A model generated the notes under the pieces. That model ran no database searches, had not been told where the DNA came from, and saw nothing but the letters and a program-made list of their open reading frames with translations. From Viscum album (Eukaryota; Streptophyta; Magnoliopsida; Santalales; Viscaceae), in contig OY728165.1 in NCBI GenBank assembly GCA_963277665.1, positions 1,149,696,050 through 1,149,760,049 on the forward strand: a stretch of 64,000 bases of DNA, written 5' to 3'. Positions within the stretch are counted from its first letter, which is position 1; each line of letters opens with the position of its first letter. The translations under genes were made by a program, and so were the position numbers. Positions 1 through 9,697 of the stretch are shown here, one piece after another.

Positions 1-2153
1 AATTTATAATAAATATAGAATATTTTTTTAATCAAGAAACATGCCTCTATGTCAACAACTTGTGTTCAAGGAACATTCATGACAAATATCCACATATTAG
101 TAACATGGATAGTGGAAACTAAATTCACAATAAAGGAAATTTGTAACACTAATCATTCTGGAATATTCTATTAATAATACAATCATGTATTCCTGAATAA
201 TACATCCATGAATACATAACGATGAAATCATTATTAATAAATGGTAGGTGAAAACCAAATAACCATCTAATATGGCTACATATTTTGTCTCATGGGTCCT
301 ATCAATTTATAAAGGGATTAACTATAAATGGACCCCACTATTCACTAGTAGATAATATGCTTGCCTCATATGTTTAATTATCAATAAAAATCATTCTCAT
401 AATTATTTTTATGTCATAAATTTCTCAGGTGAAATCAATATTGAGAAATATTTATATTTTCTTTTTAAATTAGATTACATTCAAAATAATATTCCATTAA
501 AAGATATGATATATAGAAGTAACATAACATAGAGAAATATCTAATCTAGTATAAAAGACTATAAATTGAATAAATTAAATTGAAAATATAGACATGAATG
601 GGGACTGTAATGTCTAATTTATAATAGTGAGTGATTAATGACATTATCACAATAAAGTGGATGATCTCAAAATATAGTACAATTAATTACATATGAAATA
701 TGTTAAAATAACATAAATTTATAAAATATTAAGGTTTTTAAATAAAACATATTTTTTAGAAAAAATATATAATTAATAAATTAAATATAACTTTATATTA
801 ACACTTATTAAAATAATTTATAAATCAAATTTCAAAATTATGATCATTCCATTAAGAAAATAATTCCCATTTTCACATCATATTAAATTAATACTTCCAT
901 AATATTGGAAAAAATAGTTTCTTTGAAAATAATCACGGAAACCTATAATATAAGAATCTATGCAATTAATTTTATTGATGACATCAAATTCAATACCTCT
1001 ATTAAATTATAATACAATTATTCTTTTATCATTTGGGTAACAATTCAAAAAATACTATATATGAAAAAATGACTAGAATTTTCCAAATAAAACATTTTTT
1101 ATAATATAATAGATATTTGAGAATGAATTTAAAAAATAATTGGTCTATAATGAATAATATTATTGAAAATCTTTAATATAACCTCAATCTGTATGAAAAG
1201 GAATTTTGAGGATACAAATTTGAATATGAATTTAATTAAAATAAATTCCATTTCTTGTAACTATATTGATTATTATTAAAAAAAGGAAATAAATGTAATA
1301 AAAAAATTTAAATCCTATAGATAACTATATGAGAGTAATATATACTAGTTTTTTATTAGGATCCTATACTCTTTCCATAGAAATCATAACATATAAAATC
1401 CCTAAAATAATGATATTATAATAGAAATCTCATTCCCTCGGTCCCTTCTTAGGATTATGAGTTTGATCCTCATTTATATTTAATTTAAATTTATTTATTT
1501 ATTTTTTTGATAAAATATTAATATATTTCTAGTTTTATAGTTTCCTTTTCCTTTTAATTTTAATGCTACTAATTTAATATTTTTTACATACATCGTTAAA
1601 ATAATGTTGTTTGGTTAATTCATCCAAAATAACTATCATATATTCCTTAATATTATAGGAGTTATGTAATGGTTTTATTATATATATATATATATATTTT
1701 ATAATTTCATTAATAGAATTTATATTAATTAAAACTATTTTAGAATTTTCTAAGAAAGAATATGAAGTAAAAAGTATCACATCGCTTCATCAAGGTCGTA
1801 GGCCACACCTTTGAATGAGTTACAATATCATTATCTAATAGATGAAAGGGTGTGGAGGTATATTTTATATAAAATATAATTAGCCATAATAATTTTATAA
1901 ATGTCATATTAAATAACCAATTTTACCTTTATGAAATTTATTTCAAATGATGATGAAATAAAATTACACTGTTAAGTGGAGTTAGTAGGTCTTACATATA
2001 TAATAGTAATGTTTTCATATTCCATAGGATATAATTGAGTTGAATAAGTGGTGTGACTCTATATTAATATATTTTATATATTTATGATATTACATGATCA
2101 TTGTAATAGTTGAAATTAATGTGGTTTAACTGAAAATAAAATAAAAGAACTAG
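1..2153. other. AT-rich sequence without recognisable gene
   Basis: This stretch is strongly AT-rich and has no open frame longer than about 70 codons and no protein motif I recognise. It contains a (TA)n run at about 1679-1697. A TPsiC-arm-like string (GAGTTTGATCCTC) lies near 1461-1473, without a convincing A box upstream. It is continuous with the sequence right of 14476, because the element between them is a later insertion. Confidence 0.6.
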
Positions 2154-2158
2154 GTTAA
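2154..2158. repeat. Target-site duplication, left copy (GTTAA)
   Basis: The five bases GTTAA directly precede the TG start of the left 4.78 kb LTR. The same five bases directly follow the CA end of the right LTR at 14472-14476. A 5-bp duplication is the normal footprint of a Ty3/gypsy-type integrase and fixes the outer borders of the element. Confidence 0.93.
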
Positions 2159-3804
2159 TGTAGAGACCCGAAGCTTGATGTACATGAAAATTACATTAAT
2201 TTTGTGGAATAATTAATACATAACAAAAACAGACACACAAGGACTGTACTAGTTTAGTGTCTTTGGAAACATGGAACGTAATCTTCTAATCGTGGTGAAA
2301 GATCTTCAACATCTCCCATAAAGATCTTCCCTGTTTTTTTTCTTACCTAAAACCTTTATTTATATCCTGGGGAAAAGAAAACATAAAAAGGGTGAGCTCA
2401 AATTCTCAGTAAGGGTAAGCATGGATAAAATAAAACATACCATATACATTTGAACTTAAAAACATGAACATAATGTTTAAACATCAAAAGCTTGAGCAAT
2501 GACATAAAACATGGAAGTACGTATGACATAGATCATAAAGAAACATTATGAATGATAAAATAACATGGGAATAAAACATGTAATTGTGGCAACCATTAAG
2601 CATATGATATGATTTCCATATTAGCCAAGGCATTGCTGCCAAGACCATCTTAGTGGACAAAGTCCCTTTCTGAATCGAGTTCACTCCTCGTTCCAGTCCT
2701 GTATTACTGAACCGATTTAACTTGCCATTCCAGCCATGTTTATCTCATGAGATATAAATCTTTACCCAATGCATTGGAGGGAGATATAGGTACCACCCAT
2801 ATCATAATGAAATCATTCTTACTTGTTCCACCAAATAAACATACATCATTCATAATAACCCAATAAATAAAATGGGTTTCATAAACATCATCTCATCATC
2901 ACATAATCCATATAAAAGAAATGGATATCATTTAATAATAAAAAGTGAAACCATGTAAATCATAGAGTCATTATACTTGAAACATACACTTATGAAATAA
3001 TTTCATCTTAGATGGAAAAATGGTTTTGATAAAACACTTGAAATGAATTCTTGAGGAAAATATCCTTTCTTTTTCAAAATCATTTTCTTTTCAAAAAATG
3101 CCATGAAATTTTGAAAGAAAAGGGTTTTGTTGAAAATAATCATGCAATCTTGTGGGGTAAGCTTTATGAAAATAATGAGTTTTAAAATCGTAAAAATCTC
3201 TTCATGCCGTATAAGTTAAAAAAAACATTCTCCTCGTACTTTTGTCAAAAAAGTAAAAAAGTACCTCATATGGTAAACAAAAGAAAGATTCCTTCCAAAC
3301 ATTGTGGTAAAAGTCATAAAAGGGTAAAAATGACTTTAAACATACATGGAAGAATACTAATCATTTTATGAAAACATTTTTAGAAAACATGGACATGGAA
3401 GATAAACATAACCCCAGTAAATACTTAGGTATAAGCAATCTCAGATAAAAATGAGATTTGCAAAATTATCCCTTACCTTAGGTCCGATATGCTTCGTACG
3501 TATCCAAAACTCCTGTATAATTATTTAAATAATATCATTGACTTATTACAGAATCATATTCATTGTTATGATATCATATATGTTTCACTTATGACTTTAT
3601 ATTACCCGTTCTTTTGTAAATTCCATGTTAAAGCAGCATTTTGGGTAAAATCATTTCATTTATCGTATGTGTTTCAACTTGTCGTTCTTGATATTATTAC
3701 TTATATCCTGATTTACATAATTCCAGAATGTAAAACATGATTTATATATAATAAATATTCATCATATACATATATATATTATAGATCGATAAAAGGTATG
3801 AAAT

Positions 3805-3850
3805 ACACCGTTCATGGAGACAGTAGGCCGTACGTACGCATGAACGCTGT
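3805..3850. repeat. Hairpin module A (left LTR)
   Basis: A perfect 8-bp inverted repeat, CGTTCATG at 3809-3816 and CATGAACG at 3839-3846, encloses a 22-nt loop with GAGACAGTA and CCGTACGTACG. Beyond one C-C mismatch the pairing continues for three more base pairs (ACA/TGT). The same module with the same stem is at 11342-11387 in the other LTR. The loop carries two overlapping GTAC cores in a CCGTAC context, the core of plant SBP-box (SPL) factor sites. Whether the DNA or an RNA hairpin matters is unknown. Confidence 0.8.
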
Positions 3851-4000
3851 TTTCGTTTCCTTATTGAATTGAATGAAACTAAATAGATGACATAAATATA
3901 TATACATAAATACATTAGCATTATTATTTCATATATTTCATTATTATTCATTAAATAAACTTTATGATCATTCATGTATGGTTAACATGGAGAATGAATC

Positions 4001-4047
4001 TCATCGCGTCGTGGAGACGGTAGTCCGTACGTACGTACGAGCGATGA
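4001..4047. repeat. Hairpin module B (left LTR)
   Basis: Stem TCATCGC (4001-4007) pairs with GCGATGA (4041-4047). An inner CGT/ACG step follows a small asymmetric bulge. The loop has GGAGACGGTAGTCCGTACGTACG, the same core as module A, but the stem sequence is different. It lies 192 bp from module A. In the other LTR it is at 11538-11584, where the loop has changed but the outer stem is intact. Confidence 0.8.
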
Positions 4048-4187
4048 TATCATTCCCATAATTATTGTATAGAATTAGAGTGGATGGTATAATATATAAG
4101 AATCAGTATGATTTTAAAATAACCATATATAGTTATTATTTACACCATTATACCCATCCATGTAAGGTGTTGGTGGAAAAATAGATT

Positions 4188-4234
4188 TCACCACGGCGTG
4201 GAGACAGTATTCCGTACGTACGCATGCGCGGTGA
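4188..4234. repeat. Hairpin module C (left LTR)
   Basis: Outer stem TCACC (4188-4192) pairs with GGTGA (4230-4234). It continues inward, through one mismatch and one bulged base, to CGTG/CATG. The loop holds GAGACAGTATTCCGTACGTACG. It lies 187 bp from module B. In the right LTR (11725-11771) the inner arm reads CACG instead of CATG, which turns a G-T pair into G-C. One outer pair is lost there (C-G to C-A). Confidence 0.78.
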
Positions 4235-6610
4235 TTTCATTTTCCATAGGATGGATTTATGGTGAAATAGGGTTGTTTAATACTTATAATAAGATATAAG
4301 TATATGATTTATACATATGTTATTACTTCATAATGAAAAAACTAATGAAGAATAAGTGGAATAAGAAATAGAGTTGAAAGAATCGGTAACCGACATTACC
4401 TCTTCTTTGAAGCGCCTCTTTGAGACCTCCTATTTGGGAACTAAAATTGATCTTTGAAGAAGAAAAAACCTCTAGGATGTTTCTATATAAGTGGAGAAGA
4501 GAATTTTTCAGGGGTTGGACGAGCTTGAAGGCTCAAATTGGTGTGAGGAGGAGAGGGAGGAGGTGCCCTTTTGTAAGGGAGGAGAGGGGCACCTTTGGAA
4601 ATCTTAAAAATATTAATTTATAATAAATCTAACCCCACTTAAAAACCTCAAAAAATGACTCATATTAGAATATAAGATGATATAGGGTTGTAATATCATC
4701 AACAAATAAAATTTAGACATGTTATGAATTTATTTAAAACATTATCAACTTGATTTATCATTACTTAATCAATTTAATTTTATTTGTGGTAATAACATTC
4801 TAAATTTTAAATTATAACAAATAATTAATTATTTGTTGTGAATTGTCCATAATTGGATACTTTATAACATTTTAGACAATAAAAATAAAAATTTATAATT
4901 TTTAAATATTTTTGTGATTTTTAAACAATTTTATAATATGTTATTTTTATAAAATAACAATAGTGTCAATTTTGACACTATTCATTTATTTGAATTTAAA
5001 TAAAATAAATACAGAATATATGTTCAAAATAAAAACTTTAATAGATTAATAAAATGTCATATGTATCTAGAAAATTAGTGGAGCACATAAAATAGTTTAT
5101 ATAATATTTATTTTATTATTTTTAAAACCATTTATTTGGTTTATCTCTTAATAAAATAATTACTACAATATTTTTGTATAATTATTTAATATATTTATTT
5201 GTTGCATAAAAATTAAAAATAAAATCCTATGATGAAGATAAATATATTAACTTTAATAATAATACTTTTAATCTAATTTATCATCTTAAAATCACAATAT
5301 TTAAATTGTTATATTTATTAAATTATGAAGGTGACAATTTTGGCGTCATTTAAAATAAAATAATATAAGTGTCATTATCACTTTTATAAGACTCCAAAAG
5401 GTTATATATTAGGTCATTGGATTATTATGGTATATATATATATACTACCAATAAGTTTTGGTCCGGTTTGTGGGCCTTTTAATGGGTATTATTATTTCAA
5501 TAAAAACTATATTACTAATTGTTTACTTAATGAATAATTTCTGCATCATTAATGTATCACCATTAATGAAAATTATTTAATCCCTAAAAATTCTAAATAA
5601 ATTATCATGATGTAGATAATTTTATTAGATTTCTGTATACTATTCATGTTCGATGTTTAATGATGTTTATAACTAAATTAAAATTATTATACTTATAAGA
5701 TTTAAGAGAGTGACATGTTGTCACTTTCTTTGGTTTTAATAATAATTAAATTATTTTCATAGTCAAAAGTGCATAAAATGAATCTAATCCGACCCTTAGG
5801 TGATATGGGTCTACTTTTAGCCATCCGATAGAATTTTAGTATGTGTTAGGGTAATTTTATATTATTATATTTACCCTTAATTACTCGATTTCCCTTTAAC
5901 TATGGTAAATAAAATTTACTATAGTTACTATTCATAATTCCCAAAAATAAAAATTAGCCTATTAACATAATTTGGACCCAATGATTCCAAATATGGAATC
6001 CTTTTTTTCAAATTCAATACAAATATGTTGCATAAATTAAATTAAAAGTAATCCTATTGTTGAATGAAAACGAGTTTTTGTTTAAAACATTGCAAAAGAT
6101 TGAATTGATTTAACCTATGAATTCAATGTAAAATAAATGATAATGACATAAATTATATTATATGGTAAAACTATATTCTATTTATACTTTAAAACTATTA
6201 AATATTATAATTTAATCATATAAATTATTGCGATGAAAAAAGTTGTTTTTAATTAAAATACAGTGTGTTTTTACTATTCATCAAAATATTAAAGTTACCA
6301 GAATAATATGAAAAAATTTATCCAAAATAAATTTTAATTTCTTGATTCCAAATAAGAATTTTTTTTGTCAAATTAAACTTATAAACATGTCAAAAACTAG
6401 ATTTAATGTGGGTGCGCCATCTAAAGGCGGCAAAACTGCATTTTTTGAAAAATATTTATTTTACCTGAAAAATTTATTTTGTTCTTATACCATGTTCTAT
6501 AAAATGTGTAAGATGAATAATAATGTTATAAAATTCAAAATTTAGTTAATACTATTCATAACGGCTGCTTCATAATAATATTAAAATAATATATCGTTGT
6601 TTAGTAAAAC

Positions 6611-6882
6611 TCGGTATTGCGTACAACACACACTATCGAGGAAGGTCGTGATTGTGTGTAATGCAAGCCAAGTCAGGGTTCCGTGTAGTGCATTAATCCT
6701 TTGTTTCTGCGTATAACAAAATACATTGAATATATATATATATACTCAATGTTTTTTAGAATAACTACTATCAAACAAATATGAAATTGTGTGTAACACG
6801 ATCCAGGATTAGTGTTGCGTATACCGCAAGCTAATACGGTGTTGTGTATAGCGCAAGATAATCTTGGTGTATTGTACAACAG
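6611..6882. repeat. Cluster of degenerate ~28-bp GCGTATA/GTGTGTAA repeats near LTR end
   Basis: About seven or eight diverged units share a core like GTGTTGCGTATACCGCAAG, for example near 6612, 6650, 6708, 6787, 6812 and 6841. Several units contain a mini-palindrome such as TTGCG-TATAC-CGCAA. In the middle, ACATTGA (6723-6729) and TCAATGT (6746-6752) flank a (TA)n core and form a hairpin. The cluster sits within about 330 bp of the U3 edge in element sense, where LTR enhancer repeats commonly lie. It is repeated in the right LTR at about 14146-14416. Confidence 0.6.
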
Positions 6883-6936
6883 AAGATATGAAAGAAATTA
6901 AAAAGAATATATCTTATAAAATCTCGGGTTATTACA

Positions 6937-6951
6937 TTCTACCCCCCTTAA
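6937..6951 (-). other. Polypurine tract of the gag-only element
   Basis: On the minus strand this reads TTAAGGGGGGTAGAA and abuts the left LTR. It is the expected plus-strand DNA primer site. Together with the primer binding site at the other interior edge it fixes minus orientation. Confidence 0.88.
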
Positions 6952-7611
6952 AATGAATTTCTCCCTTGAAATTCATCGGGGTTATAAATGGTTTTCTACT
7001 TGAAAGTTTATTTAATTGAAACCCACATCGTAAAAAGGAATACCAAAACTTATCTTTAAAAACTAAAATATGAAATGTAATGGTTACCCAAATAAACTAA
7101 TCACTGGGTTTCCACATAGGAGAACATAGGTGAAAATATGGATATGGAAGAGAATATAACCATCATGTTCTGATAGAGAGTCGTAGAGAACATGGATATG
7201 AAAAAGCCATCAATCACAAAGCCATAGATTTGTGATGATCTAAGGTACCATATGCTTCATCGGATATAAGGTCACTAGGACAACATTTTTGGTTTTCAAG
7301 ATCATTTCCCTAAATATGATGAATTAAAATTAATACTTACATGATTTTGGTACAATCTCACTATTGTTCATGAATTGAACAATTTCCACTTAATCCCTTA
7401 AAGAAATGAAGTTGAATTTTTTATTCGTGATGTGTTAGCAGATCATGTGATAGAATGATGGGTCATTCCATCTATCTTAAACAAAAGGTTATAAAAGTTA
7501 TCAAAAATACATAAGTCCATCTATAGTGAGATTAATCATATATGGTTCCTAAAATGGACTTATACTTAATATATCATACTGCTTAATATAATAAAACGAG
7601 TTTCTACTAGA
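6952..7611 (-). other. Non-coding 3' part of the interior, gag-only element
   Basis: The stretch lies between the polypurine tract and the SINE-like insert. No frame here shows protease, RT, RNase H or integrase motifs on either strand. This absence is what defines the element as gag-only. Confidence 0.65.
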
Positions 7612-7740
7612 CATGGACTTCCTGTAGGCCAGTGGTAGGCAATAAAGGCCAGTCGCACTTCGGTTGTGGGTTCGATTCCCATAGCCTTGTCCGACACGAT
7701 GGGTTGTCACCCGTCCTGCAGGTTGTCCTTTTTCTAAAAC
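7612..7740 (+). mobile_element. Probable tRNA-derived SINE (head region)
   Basis: A B-box-like GGTTCGATTCC at 7669-7679 lies about 40 bp after an A-box-like GGCCAGTGGTAG at 7627-7638. That spacing fits an internal RNA polymerase III promoter. The segment is clearly more GC-rich than its surroundings and is followed by a T-rich stretch and TTTTTC near 7730. No cloverleaf with paired acceptor ends is visible, so it is not a tRNA gene. I could not define target-site duplications, so the borders are approximate. It lies in the interior of the gag-only element, opposite to its transcription. Confidence 0.5.
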
Positions 7741-8321
7741 TACATTACTATAACATCCCATCAATAATACCAAAAAAGTTCTATCCTTAAATAATACTAA
7801 CTTATGTACAACATAATCCTTTCCAATCTTTAGGCTTATCCAAAATACTGTTTTCCAATCTCATATTATAGTGAAAATGATTACCAAAGAGTTCATATAA
7901 CAAGCATGTTAATACCATCGTTGATCCTCATATATCATGAGATATGTCCTGTTGGTCAAATTCCAAACATTCGAAGGCCTTAATCATGTATTCTCTTGAA
8001 AAATGAATACCCACTGAATCTTAGTGAAAACATGAGTACTGTCAAAAGTTAACTCTTTTCACATACCAAAACCTCAAACCATGATATAACTATTTTTTTA
8101 TATTAGTCATGAGCTCATGAATGCTGTCAAATATTTCATTTTCCCCTTATCCCTTCATTATGCGCATATCATCATTTTTTCCAAAAATATCTCAATCACT
8201 TTACATGGTTACCGGTACCATAAAATTATTGAAAACCACAATAGACCAATACATAAATATTCCAATATTCCACGATACTATATACAACATTATTTTAGAA
8301 TCCCATTACATAAATACTTAA
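7741..8321 (-). other. Non-coding stretch between SINE-like insert and gag
   Basis: AT-rich sequence directly downstream (minus strand) of the gag stop. A protease would be expected here in an autonomous gypsy element, but no D-T/S-G-A motif is visible in any frame. Confidence 0.6.
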
Positions 8322-9437
8322 TCATTCCACCACATCGTTTTCATATTCAACATTTCCAATAGTGATCGCATGTGACTTCCCTTTGTCTTTTTCCTTAAGT
8401 GGTTGCTCATGTCGATCATCACTAACCCTTGGATTATGGCATTTATTAGCATAATGACCCATTTCCTTGCACTTGAAGCATTGGAGTGTTGGTGGCGCGT
8501 TCTCTGCAGTATTTTCTTTATACACATCATTAGAAACCCTTTTTCCATTACTTCGACACTCAGCTGCTCGATGACCTTCTTTTCCACACTTAAAACATTT
8601 TCTAGTCCCTTCAAGACAATCTCCACCATGCTTCTTTCCACACTTTGAGCATAAGGAAACATTCATCTTCTTTTCACCATTATTCTGAGATTTCTCCTTG
8701 AACTCCATCTTTCGTTTCTTGTCAAAAATGTGAGATGGATAAGTAACACCAGCTTCGATTTCTACCTTGATATCACAAAGAACAATTTATTCATAGCTAC
8801 TAAAGTCTCTTATAGCTAATGCCCTTCGAAGATTTGGTTTTAAGCCACTGAAGAATCGATCAACTTTACTTTCAGGTTGGATGATAAAGCCAGATGCATA
8901 CCTTGCAAGCCTTATAAAATTTTCTTCGTATATACCAACAGATTCATCATCCTTTTGCTTTAGTTCAAGAAACTCCTTCTCCATCTTTGTTCGAAGAATA
9001 CGAGGGAAGTACTTATTGAAAAATAAGTTCTTGAACTCGTCCCATTCCATGGTCTCAATTTCAACTCTTGGCCTCGTATTCTTGATAAGATTCCACCATT
9101 GATCAGCTTCACCTTCCAAACGATATACTGCTAAGATGACTTTATAATGTTCAGAACATTTAAGAACTGAAAATATCTTTTCCATGGTACTGATCCATTA
9201 TTCAGCAAAAAGTAGATCATAAGACCCACTGAAAGAAGGTGGACGTTGCCTCATGAAGGACTCAATAGAATATTGTTCCCTTTTCTGCTCATTTGGAAGT
9301 CCAGAATGATTCATATCTTGTGTAAGTATATCAATAAGATTTTGCACTCCATCTCCGATAACATTTGTTTGTTCAAGAGGACAATCATTTCATTGTCCAT
9401 TTCATTGATCAACACGGTTCCTTCGAGTTCCAGCCAT
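8322..9437 (-). pseudogene. gag: gag of the gag-only element, single frame with internal stops
   Basis: This encodes the retrotransposon capsid/nucleocapsid polyprotein that packages element RNA. Reading minus from ATG at 9437 (MAGTRRNRV), one frame runs 372 codons to the stop at 8322. It is broken by stops at about codons 12, 16 and 81 and at 8787-8789, but by no frameshift. The central capsid domain (about residues 85-215) has QWWNLIK and WDEFKNLFFNKYFP. The C-terminal part has a knuckle-like CSKCGKKHGGDC and two CX2CX4HX4C zinc knuckles, CFKCGKEGHRAAEC and CFKCKEMGHYANKC. The CGKKHGGDC spacing is typical of Tekay/Del gags. Two fragments are still open: 8787-9185 and 8322-8708. It is the only coding region in the element. 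Confidence 0.88.
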
Positions 9438-9683
9438 CGTAGAAAACCCAAAAATAATAGTGTGAGAGGAAAAAACCATTCTAGGGAAAACAAAATAGTA
9501 AATGGGGAGAAAACTCAATATCTAACATCTTAGTTTAAATTCTAAGATTGTTACCGTATTTCTAGGACTATATCCGATACGTATACTTATCCTTAGAGAC
9601 ATCCCTAGACATACATTAGAAATATCTCTAGGTATTTCACTAACATTTTCGCCTCGTAGTTTCCAAAGGTTGACTAAAACTTT
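9438..9683 (-). other. Untranslated leader of the gag-only element
   Basis: About 250 bp between the primer binding site and the gag start. No open frame of note. Packaging signals would be expected here by analogy, but none can be identified from sequence alone. Confidence 0.5.
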
Positions 9684-9695
9684 CCTCTGATACCA
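9684..9695 (-). other. Primer binding site (initiator Met tRNA type)
   Basis: The minus strand reads TGGTATCAGAGG two bases after the right LTR. This matches the 3' end complement of plant initiator Met tRNA at all but the last base, and that tRNA is the usual primer of plant gypsy elements. It proves minus orientation and makes 9698-14471 the 5' LTR. Confidence 0.92.
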
Positions 9696-9697
9696 AA

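Larger units (their letters stand above)
2159..6936 (-). repeat. Left (3') LTR of the gag-only element, about 4.78 kb
   Basis: Starts TGTAGAGACCCGAAG and ends GGTTATTACA in plus-strand reading. It matches 9698-14471 along its whole length, with scattered substitutions and small indels. In element (minus) sense the U3 side is near 6936 and the U5 side near 2159. It contains three spaced hairpin modules (3805-4234) and a cluster of short GCGTATA-type repeats near the U3 end (6611-6882). Short open frames inside it (for example 4420-4623) are not kept in the other LTR, so I do not call genes. At nearly 4.8 kb it is longer than the whole element interior. Confidence 0.93.

Noticed and set aside
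1436..1475. B-box-like string (GAGTTTGATCCTC) as a second SINE
   Set aside because: No A box at the right distance and no GC-rich body; too weak to call.
3805..4234. Hammerhead ribozymes or retrozyme features
   Set aside because: No CTGANGA or GAAA core lies next to the stems on either strand.
4420..4623. Open frame with an Arg-rich stretch inside the giant LTR
   Set aside because: The partner LTR (about 11960-12170) has indels and changes that break the frame, and no domain is recognisable.
7621..7695. A tRNA gene
   Set aside because: A and B boxes are present but the ends do not pair as an acceptor stem and no anticodon arm is evident; a SINE head fits better.
8403..8648. Plus-strand open frames opposite gag (also 8881-9102 and 9246-9533)
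   Set aside because: They lie opposite a well-supported minus-strand gag with zinc knuckles; these are shadows.
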